Source: an uncultured Flaviramulus sp. (lineage in GTDB: Bacteria; Bacteroidota; Bacteroidia; Flavobacteriales; Flavobacteriaceae). From it: 64,000 nucleotides of DNA. The translations under genes and the position numbers were made by a program. This document shows positions 1 to 9,857 of this stretch, piece after piece. The notes under the pieces are model-generated. The model did no database searches. It was not told the DNA's origin and saw nothing but the letters and a program-made list of their open reading frames with translations. The stretch is from NCBI GenBank assembly GCA_947495125.1, contig CANLXL010000001.1:744001-808000 (forward strand), written 5' to 3'. The stretch's first letter is position 1; every line of letters begins with the position of its first letter.

Positions 1-1248
1 AAGTTGTGCGTCATGATCTTCAAGATGAAATGAGTGTTCAAATGCTGTTTTTCCGCCTATAATAGTTCTATTTTCATATTGTCTGATTTGATCTGCATTT
101 ACCGGGTCTTCTAAAAAGAATGTAAAGTTTGAAAATAGTTCAAAATCATACTTAGAAACATATGCTGAAGATTTCACCTTGGAGTGTTCGTCTAATTGTT
201 TATTATGATTGACCCAAATGTTGGTTCTACTGGTATTTCCGCCTTCGGTGTCATCGATCGCTCCAAATCGACCAATTAGTCCTTGATCTATTGCTCTTTG
301 GGGCACTTGACCAGAAGCATCCCATTTACTTTGAAAATGAGAGATGGCCAGGTTAAACTCCTGATCTTTGTAATTATTAAAGTTATACCTGCCCATGATA
401 TTAATACGATTAAAATTTTGCGGTGAGTCAAAAACACCGTCAGATAACATCAACTCACTAGCAATATAGGCATCACTATTTTCGGCATCCAGAATTTTAA
501 ACATGTTTAAAGCTCGAATAGTATTAAACTGCCCTGCTTCCAGCAATATCATATTATCATCTATAGTTTTCTTTGTCCTTATGTCAACATACCCTGCTGT
601 ATTAAAGTTTCCTTTATTGGCATAGTAAGCCCCTTTTCCAAAATCTAAATTATCTATAGTTTCAGGAATAATAAAATGCATATCTGCATAACCTTGACCA
701 TGGGCATGAGACACCATATTTACCGGCATGCCATCAACATCTATAGCGATATCCGTTCCATGATCTATATCAAAACCTCTTAAAAATATTTGCTCTGCTT
801 TACCGCCTCCTGCATGTTGCCCTATAATTAATCCGGGTATTTTTCTAAGGATCTCTTGAGAGGATTTAACGGGGCTTGTCTTAATATCAACATTAACAAA
901 TTGGCTTAATACATTGACTTTCGAAACAATTAAAACCTGATCTAATGATGCTGATGAAATGGTTAGTTTTACATCGACACTGCTATCTAAATGAGATTCA
1001 ATAATGGTAAGCTTATAATTTTCATATCCTAATTGATAAAAATAGACGATATCTCCAACAGAAATATCATCAAGTTCAAAATATCCAGAAACATTTGTAT
1101 AGGTGTATGCTCCTGTAGTTTCATTATAAACACCTACATCCTGTAGTGGTTTATCATTATCTTCAGAAATTACTATCCCGCTAAGTTCGTGAGCCTCCAC
1201 ACCGAAAAAAACAGCTAAAAGAAAATAAAATAATATATATTTTTTCAT
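1..1248 (-). CDS. TonB-dependent receptor, N-terminal part (truncated by window edge)
   Basis: The gene runs off the left edge, so only the first 416 codons are visible. Reading from the ATG at 1246-1248, the protein has a signal peptide, a carboxypeptidase-D-like beta-sandwich extension (about residues 22-95) and the start of a plug domain with the phrase LRGFDIDHGTDIAIDVDG followed by NMVSHAHGQGYADMHF. It would sit in the outer membrane and import a ligand using TonB energy. The His-rich plug segment and the HupE-like transporter encoded nearby suggest a metal or metal-chelate ligand, which is inference. It lies in the same direction as the NRPS genes 1916-8053, about 200 bases beyond a small membrane-anchored protein, so it may be the uptake receptor for the cluster product. 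The family call is firm; the ligand is not. Confidence 0.9.
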   Translation of the reverse strand, partial: MKKYILFYFLLAVFFGVEAHELSGIVISEDNDKPLQDVGVYNETTGAYTYTNVSGYFELDDISVGDIVYFYQLGYENYKLTIIESHLDSSVDVKLTISSASLDQVLIVSKVNVLSQFVNVDIKTSPVKSSQEILRKIPGLIIGQHAGGGKAEQIFLRGFDIDHGTDIAIDVDGMPVNMVSHAHGQGYADMHFIIPETIDNLDFGKGAYYANKGNFNTAGYVDIRTKKTIDDNMILLEAGQFNTIRALNMFKILDAENSDAYIASELMLSDGVFDSPQNFNRINIMGRYNFNNYKDQEFNLAISHFQSKWDASGQVPQRAIDQGLIGRFGAIDDTEGGNTSRTNIWVNHNKQLDEHSKVKSSAYVSKYDFELFSNFTFFLEDPVNADQIRQYENRTIIGGKTAFEHSFHLEDHDAQL

Positions 1249-1448
1249 TTTTTTGATTTTTAAATTTATGAGCACCAATAAATAAGGCTAACAGCCAATT
1301 AAAATGCACACAATGATTTAGTAAGTAATAGAATAATCTAGGAAACGTAACATAAAAGAAGTCATAGTAATAATATAAACACCTCGAAACGTTCAAAAAC
1401 ATAGAGGTCATTTACAAATTCAATGGATAGAATCTTAATCTATGAGTG

Positions 1449-1886
1449 CTACGTTATGATAGCTTTTGGCGGGATTTTTATCTTTCTATAAAATCCTTTT
1501 TTTATATTTTTTTCACGATAACCGATAACATGCAATGATTCGGTTCGAACAAATCTTATCACTTTAAATTTTGGAGCGCGAAAATGTTTATCAATACTTA
1601 TATCAACCAAACCAGGTTTATTCGAATCTGTATTCTGGGAATTATCATCTGAAAAAAAATCTAAAATATCAATTAGTACATGCTCGTGGTTAGAAATAGT
1701 CGATTTGCTATATTTATAATCTAAATTGTCATCAAGGTTATGTGATAACACAGTATTTGGCATTTGCAAGTAGTGTGACATAGTATGCAACATACTTTTA
1801 ACTTCTTTATGTATTGGCATGAATATATACAAGATACTAATTACAATAGCTATAAATTTTACGATATGTATTTTAAAACTTTTCAT
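1449..1886 (-). CDS. Small membrane-anchored or exported protein of unknown function
   Basis: The 145-residue protein has one hydrophobic N-terminal segment (about residues 8-25) that could be a signal anchor, followed by a soluble region with a cluster of His and Met residues (MLHTMSHYLQM, and later SNHEHVLID) and a basic C-terminus. I do not recognise a family. It lies between the NRPS gene at 1916 (29-base gap) and the TonB-dependent receptor, all on one strand, so it is probably part of the same transcription unit. The His/Met-rich segment could bind a transition metal, which would fit the receptor and the HupE-like gene of the cluster. This is inference from composition and context only. 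Confidence 0.6.
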   Translation of the reverse strand: MKSFKIHIVKFIAIVISILYIFMPIHKEVKSMLHTMSHYLQMPNTVLSHNLDDNLDYKYSKSTISNHEHVLIDILDFFSDDNSQNTDSNKPGLVDISIDKHFRAPKFKVIRFVRTESLHVIGYREKNIKKGFYRKIKIPPKAIIT

Positions 1887-1915
1887 TTTTTTTGATACAA
1901 ATACACCAATAATCC

Positions 1916-4900
1916 TTATTCGTTTAATTGTTCGACCATTATTTTTTCTAAATAGTTTGAGTACGTTTCAATAGTAGGCATAATAAAAACTTTATTTAAC
2001 GGAATTTCCATTCCCAACTCTTCATTGATTCTTGATGTAATACGTATCGCTGCTAGAGAATTCCCTCCTAATGCAATAAAATTATCATGAATTCCTATTT
2101 TGCTTAGTTTCAAAACATCCCTCCAAATGACTTCTATAAGCTCATCTATTTCGTTTCTTGACGATACATACGCAGTTTCGATGGCTATGGTTTTAATATT
2201 TAGCCCCTTCAATCTGTCTTTATCTACTTTTCCATTTTTAGTAAGTGGCAATTCATCTAAAAATTTGAAATCAGTTGGAATCATATAAACAGGCAGCTTT
2301 TTTGCTAATTGTATTTTCAGTTGGTTAGCAGGAATAGCATTTTTGCCTGAATAAAAACCAACCAATCTTTTGTCTTCATTATTAACCTCTGAGGCAGAGT
2401 TCCCTTCTATAAGAAGTACAGCGCAATTATCTATATCCTCAAAATCTAATAAGTTCGATTCAATATCGGTTAACTCTATTCTATACCCACCTATTTTTAC
2501 TTGTTCATCGCTTCTTCCCAAATATTGAAATTCGCCTGAATTATTAATTCTGGCTAAATCTCCGGTGTGGTACATTTTAAACCCTTCAACAAAAGGATTA
2601 TCAACAAATTTATTATGAGTTAAATCTGCCAACTCCAAATAACCATTGGCTAAACTGTGACCACTTAAATATAAGTCGCCAACCACACCATTAGGAACGA
2701 TGTTTTTATTTACATCCAAAATATAAGCATGCATGTTTTTAATAGGAGTACCTATTGGAACCGAGCTTTCGTTGTGTGTTTTCTGATTAAATTCTCCCAC
2801 AATACAACCTACAGTAGCTTCAGTAGGACCATACTCATTAAAAATTTTCAGATTACTTCTAAAAGAAGATTGTATGACTGTGGCAAGATTGACTTTAAAA
2901 TCTTCGCCCCCTACAATCATAGTTTCAATTTTTGAATGCACTAAGTCCCTATCTTTAAAAAGCGCTATATGTGAAGGTGTTAATTTAATTGTGTTAACTA
3001 AATCATCATCAAAAACATCTAAAAAAGCAAGATCAGCACCAGATGAATCTTCTTCATAAATCACGATACTTCCCCCAGCAAGAAAAGGCAAAAATGTTGA
3101 AGTTATGGTTAAATCGAAACTAATAGAAGTACACAGTGCAAATATTGATTTATTCGAGACCTCATAATAATCTTTAGCCCAAAATAAATAATTAGATAAG
3201 GCTCTATTTGAAATTAAAACCCCTTTAGGTTTTCCTGTTGAACCCGATGTATAAAGTATATATGCCAATCCATTTTTATATTGTTTTATTGGTAAATTAT
3301 CCTTGGACTGTTTATTGATAATTTCCAAAACAGAAGTAACATCTATAACAGGAACATTACTATTTACTATATTATTTGTTAATTCAGTATCGGCTAAAAC
3401 TAATGAAGCATTTGAATTTGCAAGTATATAATTCACGCGCTCTGGAGGTTGGGTTGAAGCTATGGGAACAAAAACACCCCCTAACTTAATAACCGCTAAA
3501 ACACCTATAATATAATCTGCATTCCTATAATTATAAAGTGCAATTTTATCGTTTGAATGAATACCCTCTTTAATTAGATAATTTGCTAACTGATTGGCCT
3601 TTATATTTAGCTCGTTATAAGTCAGAGTTATTTTTTTATGCCGAATTGCTAATGTATTGGGATTATGTTTTACTTGATTTTCAAAAGTTTCAATTACCGA
3701 AACATATGAATTTGAAGCTTTTAATTCTGGGGTTAAAAACGCATTATATTCTGAAATGGATGCAATACTTTCTTTTATAATGGATTGGTTAATATTCAAT
3801 AGAAACCCATCTAAAACCTTTAAAAAATGTTCCGAAATCCTATCGCTTAAATTGGTATTAAAAATGGCTTCATTCAAATCTAAAAACACCGATAATTCTC
3901 CCGAATTATCCATATCGTAAATTGTACATCTTAAATTATGATTTGAATCAATATGGTCAGTATGAATCCATTCCGAGCATGAAGGGAATTCATCAAAAGC
4001 TGAAAAACTTGCTTTGATAAAATTTAGTGTGGTATGATAACTTTTATTTAAACTTATGTTGGACATTCCGGGTTGTGCATAGCGTAAATAATTATTAGTT
4101 TCTAACTTAACCCGCTGTAAGACTTCGAAAAAAGTATCTTCAGAATTTATGTTTGTTATTAAAGGAAAGAATTCAATAAAAATGCCTGGAGTTTCTTTAA
4201 AAGTTTTCGTTGGTCTGTTATGAGACGGAGCTCCTATTGAAAGCTCGTTTTGTCCGGTAACCCTATATATATAAACAAAAAGTATACTAGCAAACATATT
4301 AAATAAGGTTAAATCTTGAGTCCAGGAACGAATTTCGGGCTGTTGCGCCAGTAACCTTAATTTTTCAGAACGTTCTTTACCTAATGGAATAACTTTTCTT
4401 TTTGCTTTTGTTGTAACATAAGTATTTTTATGACCATATAATTCTGGCAATGTTTTTAGTGAGGCTACTTTTTCCTTCCAATAGGCACTAATGCTTTCAT
4501 TTTTTTTAGAAAAAACTTGTTCTGCTTCATAATTTATATATGCCTTAAATTGCGGAATTAGTTTTATTTCATCTTCATTTTCATTTTTAATGCGTTTATA
4601 TAAATCGCTCATTAAACCAAACAAGATGGTCGATGATGTAGCATCTGTAACTAAATGATGAATATTTAAAAACCAAATATAGTGCCCTTCTTTTACTTTA
4701 ATAATTATTGAATCGAATAAACAAGTACTTAAATCAAATTGCCTTTGACTTCTTTGTTTCAACCAATCTTGAATTTCAGATTGCGCTAAACTTGAAAAAT
4801 CCAAAAATTCCAAATCATAAATTAATTCTGAGCGTATTTGCTGAATTGGTATAGCCTTTTCTTCATAAAAAACACATCTTAACGCATCAGAATGTGTAAC

Positions 4901-5068
4901 TAATAATGCAAATGCACCTTTAAAAACATCAATATCTACATTTCCGTACAAACTAAAAGCATGTACCATATTGTATAATGGAGACTCAGGGTTAAGCTTT
5001 TGCCCCATCCATATAGATAGCTGACTTTTAGTTAATTGTAAATTTTCGATATGTTTTTTACTATTCAT
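1916..5068 (-). CDS. Nonribosomal peptide synthetase, C-A-T module predicted to load Asn
   Basis: The 1050-residue protein carries one full elongation module. The condensation domain occupies about residues 10-440 with the active motif HHLVTDA at 137-143 (Ala in place of the usual Gly). The adenylation domain spans about 455-960, with YTSGSTGKPKG near 607-617, YGPTE and a normal A10 NGKVDK. The carrier domain has the phosphopantetheine site LGGNSL with Ser1004. Aligning the binding pocket to PheA by eye gives D-L-T-K-I-G-E-V-G-K, which is the established Asn code apart from Leu to Ile at one position. Because the protein begins with a C domain and lies beside a stand-alone carrier protein, it most likely condenses the starter acyl group on that carrier protein with Asn. 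There is no thioesterase, so the product must pass to the synthetase encoded from 12410. Confidence 0.93.
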   Translation of the reverse strand: MNSKKHIENLQLTKSQLSIWMGQKLNPESPLYNMVHAFSLYGNVDIDVFKGAFALLVTHSDALRCVFYEEKAIPIQQIRSELIYDLEFLDFSSLAQSEIQDWLKQRSQRQFDLSTCLFDSIIIKVKEGHYIWFLNIHHLVTDATSSTILFGLMSDLYKRIKNENEDEIKLIPQFKAYINYEAEQVFSKKNESISAYWKEKVASLKTLPELYGHKNTYVTTKAKRKVIPLGKERSEKLRLLAQQPEIRSWTQDLTLFNMFASILFVYIYRVTGQNELSIGAPSHNRPTKTFKETPGIFIEFFPLITNINSEDTFFEVLQRVKLETNNYLRYAQPGMSNISLNKSYHTTLNFIKASFSAFDEFPSCSEWIHTDHIDSNHNLRCTIYDMDNSGELSVFLDLNEAIFNTNLSDRISEHFLKVLDGFLLNINQSIIKESIASISEYNAFLTPELKASNSYVSVIETFENQVKHNPNTLAIRHKKITLTYNELNIKANQLANYLIKEGIHSNDKIALYNYRNADYIIGVLAVIKLGGVFVPIASTQPPERVNYILANSNASLVLADTELTNNIVNSNVPVIDVTSVLEIINKQSKDNLPIKQYKNGLAYILYTSGSTGKPKGVLISNRALSNYLFWAKDYYEVSNKSIFALCTSISFDLTITSTFLPFLAGGSIVIYEEDSSGADLAFLDVFDDDLVNTIKLTPSHIALFKDRDLVHSKIETMIVGGEDFKVNLATVIQSSFRSNLKIFNEYGPTEATVGCIVGEFNQKTHNESSVPIGTPIKNMHAYILDVNKNIVPNGVVGDLYLSGHSLANGYLELADLTHNKFVDNPFVEGFKMYHTGDLARINNSGEFQYLGRSDEQVKIGGYRIELTDIESNLLDFEDIDNCAVLLIEGNSASEVNNEDKRLVGFYSGKNAIPANQLKIQLAKKLPVYMIPTDFKFLDELPLTKNGKVDKDRLKGLNIKTIAIETAYVSSRNEIDELIEVIWRDVLKLSKIGIHDNFIALGGNSLAAIRITSRINEELGMEIPLNKVFIMPTIETYSNYLEKIMVEQLNE

Positions 5069-5090
5069 GATTTGATAAGCTTAAACGCCA

Positions 5091-5324
5091 TTATTTCCCA
5101 GACAGATAATTACAAATATGATCTATGGTCATAAAATTTTCAATAACCATATCCTCAGGCGGCACGGAAACATTAAACTCATTTTCAATAAAGAAAATCA
5201 TTTTCATCATTCCCAAGGAATCTAAAATACCACTCCCAAGTAAATCTTCATCAACATCTATTTCCTGATCGGAAAAGTCATCAGAAACTTGTTCACTGAT
5301 GTAATTAATTAGTATATTTTTCAT
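5091..5324 (-). CDS. Stand-alone peptidyl/acyl carrier protein
   Basis: This 77-residue acidic protein has the carrier-protein motif GILDSLGMM, with Ser36 as the predicted phosphopantetheine attachment site. It is encoded 1 base after the adenylation enzyme and 22 bases before the C-A-T synthetase. A stand-alone carrier protein next to a stand-alone adenylation enzyme and an acyl-CoA-dehydrogenase-like flavoenzyme is the signature trio of pyrrole-2-carboxyl starter units, as in the PltL/PltF/PltE and PigG/PigI/PigA systems. Its predicted role is to hold proline while it is oxidised to the pyrrole and then to donate the acyl group to the condensation domain at 1916-5068. The phosphopantetheinyl transferase at 20548-21273 probably activates it. 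Confidence 0.92.
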   Translation of the reverse strand: MKNILINYISEQVSDDFSDQEIDVDEDLLGSGILDSLGMMKMIFFIENEFNVSVPPEDMVIENFMTIDHICNYLSGK

Positions 5325-5325
5325 T

Positions 5326-6894
5326 CTATAGCGCTTCTAATATTTCTTCTATTTTTTTTCTATTTACCTTGCCAGAGCTTGTTCTAGGAAATGATTCCAA
5401 TATCTCAATATGGCTAGGCACGGCATAAATTGGTAAATGTTTTTGGCAATATTTTTTTATTTCTTTTGATAAAACATTCGTATTTGGTTTTATTAAAACC
5501 GTAGCCATCAATTCCTTTTCTTCGCTACCGTTATTAACTAAAACAACTGCTACCTCAATAACATTATCGAATAGCAATATTTTATTTTCAATTTCATCAA
5601 TTTCAATACGATAACCTCTAAGTTTTATTTGTCTGTCTTTTCTACCCAAAAAAATTAGATCCTCGTTTTCATTTAGTTTAACCAAATCACCTGTTCTATA
5701 ATAAACATGACTAAATGTTGGGGCAATTTCTTCTTCATATACTGAAGTTTTTGTTAGTTCTTCATTATTCCAGTAGCCTTTCATCATTGTACCAGATCTA
5801 ATAACTAAGATTCCTTTTTCTCCTTTAACGACTTCCTTATCATTATCATCTAGGATTTTAAATTCAGTGTTATCCCATACTTTTCCTATTGGTAATTGCG
5901 CATCAGTTTCTGATAATGAATTGAAATTATAATACGTACATTGATTAACTTCGGCGGGGCCATATACATTAGAAAAAGTTACATTTGGCCACCTTTGGAT
6001 GAATTCCTTTAGATATTTTAACCCAAAAACTTCGCCACCAAACAACACCCATCTTAAACTATTCAAACTAATTTTATCTAATGCACCACTCAATAAAATT
6101 TGGATTAATGCTAACGGAACGGAATACCAAATGGTTATTTTTTCTTTTTCCATTAAATTAGCAAGACTCATCGGAAATTTTGTATGAGCATCAGGAATTA
6201 TTACCGTCGAAGCTCCAGCTAATGGAGCCGAAAAATAACCAAAAGTAGAAATATCAAAATTTATAGGAGCATGATTGGCTACGCGATCACTGGAATTAAT
6301 TTTGTACAAATTAGCAGACAACTTCGCATAGTTAAGTCCGCTGCCATGAGTATGCATAATGCCTTTTGGATCTCCTGTTGAACCTGAAGTAAACATAACA
6401 TATGCCAAATCACCTTCAGTAATTTTTGGGTGTGTAAAACTTTCAACATTGCTATTGAAAACAAAATCCCATGATATTCTATTTACAGGTAAATCCTGGT
6501 TTAGACCAATTATTCCTTTTAATGAAAAATCATCATCTGGTAACGATGCTATTCTTCTTTTTTGGGATTTAGATGTTACTAAAAATTCTATACCACAATT
6601 ATCCAACAGATATTGTGTTCTAGAATGCGGTGCAGTAAAATCTAACGGAACATAAGCCGCTCCTGCCTTTAATATGCCATAAATGGCAATGGATGTTTCA
6701 ATACATCTGTTTAAGTATATTCCAACTCTGTCTCCTTTTTTTACTCCTAAATCGGTTAAACATTTAGCTAACTGATTCGTTTTAATATCTAATTCTTTAT
6801 ATGAAACAGAAATATCATTACATTTAAAAGCTTCGTTATCTGGGTATAACGCAGTCGAATTCTTTATAATATCTGTTAATGTAAATAGTTCCAT
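5326..6894 (-). CDS. Stand-alone amino acid adenylation enzyme, probable L-prolyl-carrier-protein ligase
   Basis: The 522-residue protein is a complete adenylation enzyme without condensation or carrier domains: FTSGSTGDPKG core motif, VYGPAE, YRTGDL, GRKDRQIKLRGYRIE and a C-terminal SSGKVNRKK with the A10 lysine. It would form an aminoacyl-AMP and load the adjacent carrier protein. By eye the pocket reads D-I-F-Y-L-G-V-Q-C-K. It shares the Tyr, Leu and Cys positions I recall for prolyl ligases of pyrrole pathways, although the match is not exact. The stronger evidence is context: it sits between the carrier protein (1-base gap) and the flavoenzyme (7-base gap), with an ornithine cyclodeaminase that supplies proline nearby. 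An alternative amino acid with a different oxidation is possible. Confidence 0.9.
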   Translation of the reverse strand: MELFTLTDIIKNSTALYPDNEAFKCNDISVSYKELDIKTNQLAKCLTDLGVKKGDRVGIYLNRCIETSIAIYGILKAGAAYVPLDFTAPHSRTQYLLDNCGIEFLVTSKSQKRRIASLPDDDFSLKGIIGLNQDLPVNRISWDFVFNSNVESFTHPKITEGDLAYVMFTSGSTGDPKGIMHTHGSGLNYAKLSANLYKINSSDRVANHAPINFDISTFGYFSAPLAGASTVIIPDAHTKFPMSLANLMEKEKITIWYSVPLALIQILLSGALDKISLNSLRWVLFGGEVFGLKYLKEFIQRWPNVTFSNVYGPAEVNQCTYYNFNSLSETDAQLPIGKVWDNTEFKILDDNDKEVVKGEKGILVIRSGTMMKGYWNNEELTKTSVYEEEIAPTFSHVYYRTGDLVKLNENEDLIFLGRKDRQIKLRGYRIEIDEIENKILLFDNVIEVAVVLVNNGSEEKELMATVLIKPNTNVLSKEIKKYCQKHLPIYAVPSHIEILESFPRTSSGKVNRKKIEEILEAL

Positions 6895-6901
6895 TATGAA
6901 A

Positions 6902-8053
6902 TTATAGTCCTAAGATTTGTGAAATAATATTTCTTTGAATATCTGAAGTGCCTGCATAAATAACACCCCCAACGGCATCCCTTAGGTTACGTTCTACCTC
7001 ATATTCAGTAAGGTATCCGCTACCGCCATGACATCGAATAGCATCCATACTAGAGGCAACAAAATTCTCGCTTAGATGAAGCTTTAAAAGAGCCGCTTCC
7101 ATCATAGCAGATTTACCCTGGCTTTTTAACCAAGCTACCTGATATAAAAGAAGTCTAGAAGTTTCAACGCGCAATTTCATATTAGCAATCCGATTGGAAA
7201 TTGATTGAAACTCGCTTATTGATTTTCCAAATTGTTTCCTATTTTTTACAAACTTAATTGTAGATTCTAATTGGTACTCCATCGCGCCCAATTGACTTGC
7301 CAAAATACTACATCTATCATATTCCAGAGACGATATAGTAATACTCCATCCTGCACCTTCTTTTCCCAGCATATTTTCTTCGGGCACAAAACAATCCTCA
7401 AAATATAAATCACCGATTGGAACCGTGCGCATACCCATTTTAGGCTTATTTTCACTAACGCTAAAGCCTTTTGTTCCTTTTTCTAAAATAAAACCACTAA
7501 CACCCCATTTACCTAATTTAGGGTTTGTTTTGGCAAAAACCAATGCAATATCTGCTATTGGTCCAAAAGTTGTTAGCCTTTTGCTGCCGTTTAAAATATA
7601 TCCTCCATCAACTTTTTCGGCAACGGTTTCCATATTAAAAACATCAGATCCCGCATTGGTTTCCGTTAACCCATGACATCCAATCCATTTACCTGATGAC
7701 AATGGTTTTAAATATTTGTTTTTTTGAAATTCTGAACCAAATTGGACTATTGGCAACTGTACTGTCCACATCTGTGCATTTAGACTAAAAGGCAAGCCAT
7801 TATCTCTACAACCATAACCAAGGCCTTCCATAGCCAATGTCGCGGTTAAAATATTTACTTCATCAGTTTGCCCTCCGTATTTAAGTGGGCTAGCAAGTCC
7901 TTGAATACCAAAATCTGCACATTTCTCCCAATCTTCTCGAGAAAAAACACAATCTCTGTCGTGCTCACTTAAAGAATTATTTAAATTCTCTATAGCAAAA
8001 TCAATAACCTTTTGCTTGTAATCAAGCTGTTCTTTTGTCCATGAAAAATCCAA
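6902..8053 (-). CDS. Acyl-CoA-dehydrogenase-like flavoenzyme, probable prolyl-carrier-protein dehydrogenase
   Basis: The 383-residue protein has the full acyl-CoA dehydrogenase fold, with GLTETNAGSD and a C-terminal CHGGSGYLTEYEVER region that contact FAD. The usual catalytic Glu in the IYEGT motif is Ala here (IYAGTSDIQ), so the base must lie elsewhere, as in isovaleryl-type enzymes; the acidic pair in LEYDR is a candidate. In pyrrole-2-carboxyl pathways an enzyme of this family oxidises L-prolyl-S-carrier protein to the pyrrole. The gene is first in the minus-strand operon and is separated from the plus-strand gene at 8235 by 181 bases that must hold two divergent promoters. Oxidation of carrier-bound proline is inferred from family and neighbours. 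Confidence 0.9.
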   Translation of the reverse strand: MDFSWTKEQLDYKQKVIDFAIENLNNSLSEHDRDCVFSREDWEKCADFGIQGLASPLKYGGQTDEVNILTATLAMEGLGYGCRDNGLPFSLNAQMWTVQLPIVQFGSEFQKNKYLKPLSSGKWIGCHGLTETNAGSDVFNMETVAEKVDGGYILNGSKRLTTFGPIADIALVFAKTNPKLGKWGVSGFILEKGTKGFSVSENKPKMGMRTVPIGDLYFEDCFVPEENMLGKEGAGWSITISSLEYDRCSILASQLGAMEYQLESTIKFVKNRKQFGKSISEFQSISNRIANMKLRVETSRLLLYQVAWLKSQGKSAMMEAALLKLHLSENFVASSMDAIRCHGGSGYLTEYEVERNLRDAVGGVIYAGTSDIQRNIISQILGL

Positions 8054-8234
8054 AGCAATTATTTTTTAAATATTATTTTATGTTATTAACATAAAACATA
8101 TCGAATAGTTTTTTAATAAAAATAGCTTTTATTAGTAAGTATATCAAAACTTTACACTGTAAGTTGACTATTAATTGCTTTAGTTTAACGAAAATAATTC
8201 CTAATTTTAAAAAAATAAGGAAATTACAATTTAT

Positions 8235-9857
8235 ATGACCAACTATTTTAACTCGCTTTACGAAAAATTCCTAAATAAATTTAATAGTAATTTTCAAAAT
8301 TGGATTAAAATAACAGTACCAATATCTATTGTATTAGTAGTATATTTTATATTACATAGAGGTCTATTTTGGATGACTACTTTGCCAATAGACACCTATT
8401 ATAATGACTTTATCTATTTAGAGTTTTTAAAGCATATAACCAGCAAACCTTATTGGTTGGTATTAGTTTTATTGTTTTTGGGTTTTTTCAACAAAAAACT
8501 ACTTATTGCATGGAGCTCCTTTGAAAACAGCAGCTTAACACGGGTTTTTCTAACTATTGTAACGCTTCTATTGACTTGGTTTTATGCAACGTACGATATT
8601 AATTTCTTTTTTAATAAAGTTCATTATGCTGATCGCATATTATTGGTTTTTTTAACCATATGCATTTACTGGAAACCTTTTTTCTTGATTCCCTATATAA
8701 CAGTTTTACTAGTAATAATTGGGCAATTTGAATACCTCCCGCCATTTTCCATTGCAACACCGCCTTTTCTTTTAATTAAAACAATCATACTATTTATTGC
8801 TTTTTATATTCTAAAACTCGCTATCAAAACCTATAATCAAACAACTTTTATATTTTTACTTGGATGCCTAATTGCGACTCATTATTTTACTTCCGGATTA
8901 AACAAACTCAATATATACTGGATTTTTAAAGACCAAATAAGTTTTTTAATTCCCTCTGCTTATGCAAATGGCTGGTTGTCTTTTTTAACACCCGAATCAA
9001 TAGATAAAATCACTGAATTTGCTAGTTCGTTTAACACTCCCTTACGGCTATTTACTATTTTAATAGAATGTGGAATGTTATTATTTTTTATTAATTTAAA
9101 ATGGTCGCGCTTTTTAATTTTTGGGGCTGCTATTATGCACTTCGGAATTTTTGGTTATTCAGGGATTTTCTATTGGATGTGGATTGTATTATTAATTTCA
9201 GCCTCATTCATCTTTTCAAAAAAAAAATATAACCTCGACAAAATTTTTAATATAAAGTATTTTATTATTTCAATTATTATAATTGGCACAGGCCGGTTTT
9301 GGTGTCAAGCCGTAAGCCTTACATGGTGCGATAGTCCTTTGAATTATACTTACAAAATTTATGGAGAAACTTCTAATGGAGAAAGATACCGATTAAGTCC
9401 AGATTTTTTCTCTCAGTACGATTATCAGTTTACATTTGGAGCTGTTAAATTTTGGCAAAAACAACCAAGATTGGAAATTATCTGGGGTGCAACCGATGCC
9501 AATACCAGTAGTTTTTTTAATACAGAAAGAACTATAGACGAAATTTTTGAATATGAAAAGCAAAATGGTCGCTTACATAATGATGACGCTAAACAAAAAT
9601 ATTATGAAGATTTTTTAGTTCAATACGTAACCAACCGGAACAAAAGTTCAGCTCATTTTGATTACATAAAACCGATACAAGCCTTTCCTTTTTTTTGGAC
9701 ATCACCTCCTTCGATTATTAACGAAGCTAAACAAAACATAAAACAATTAATTATTGTAGAATCAACAACTTTTTATTCGAAAAAAACGGGTTTCCAAGAA
9801 ATACGAAATCAAGAATTGAAGCGCATATTAATACCTAATAACCGGTCTGAACTTTAA
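8235..9857 (+). CDS. Multi-pass membrane protein with HTTM-like features
   Basis: The 540-residue protein has about ten hydrophobic segments in its first 370 residues and then a hydrophilic C-terminal domain of about 170 residues beginning near WCDSPLNYTYKIYGE. The pattern of an acidic residue in a helix (LIECGMLLFF), followed by MHFGIFGYSGIFYWMW, resembles the HTTM family (vitamin-K-dependent-carboxylase-like membrane domain), but I cannot make that firm. It sits inside the peptide cluster, divergent from the dehydrogenase gene, and its 3' end overlaps the convergent cyclodeaminase gene by 23 bases. Plausible jobs are modification or export of the product. No transporter motif such as a Walker A is present. 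Confidence 0.7.
   Translation: MTNYFNSLYEKFLNKFNSNFQNWIKITVPISIVLVVYFILHRGLFWMTTLPIDTYYNDFIYLEFLKHITSKPYWLVLVLLFLGFFNKKLLIAWSSFENSSLTRVFLTIVTLLLTWFYATYDINFFFNKVHYADRILLVFLTICIYWKPFFLIPYITVLLVIIGQFEYLPPFSIATPPFLLIKTIILFIAFYILKLAIKTYNQTTFIFLLGCLIATHYFTSGLNKLNIYWIFKDQISFLIPSAYANGWLSFLTPESIDKITEFASSFNTPLRLFTILIECGMLLFFINLKWSRFLIFGAAIMHFGIFGYSGIFYWMWIVLLISASFIFSKKKYNLDKIFNIKYFIISIIIIGTGRFWCQAVSLTWCDSPLNYTYKIYGETSNGERYRLSPDFFSQYDYQFTFGAVKFWQKQPRLEIIWGATDANTSSFFNTERTIDEIFEYEKQNGRLHNDDAKQKYYEDFLVQYVTNRNKSSAHFDYIKPIQAFPFFWTSPPSIINEAKQNIKQLIIVESTTFYSKKTGFQEIRNQELKRILIPNNRSEL

Noticed and set aside
6902-8053. Fatty-acid beta-oxidation acyl-CoA dehydrogenase
   Set aside because: The catalytic Glu position of the medium-chain type is Ala, no other beta-oxidation gene is near, and it is operonic with a stand-alone adenylation enzyme and carrier protein.
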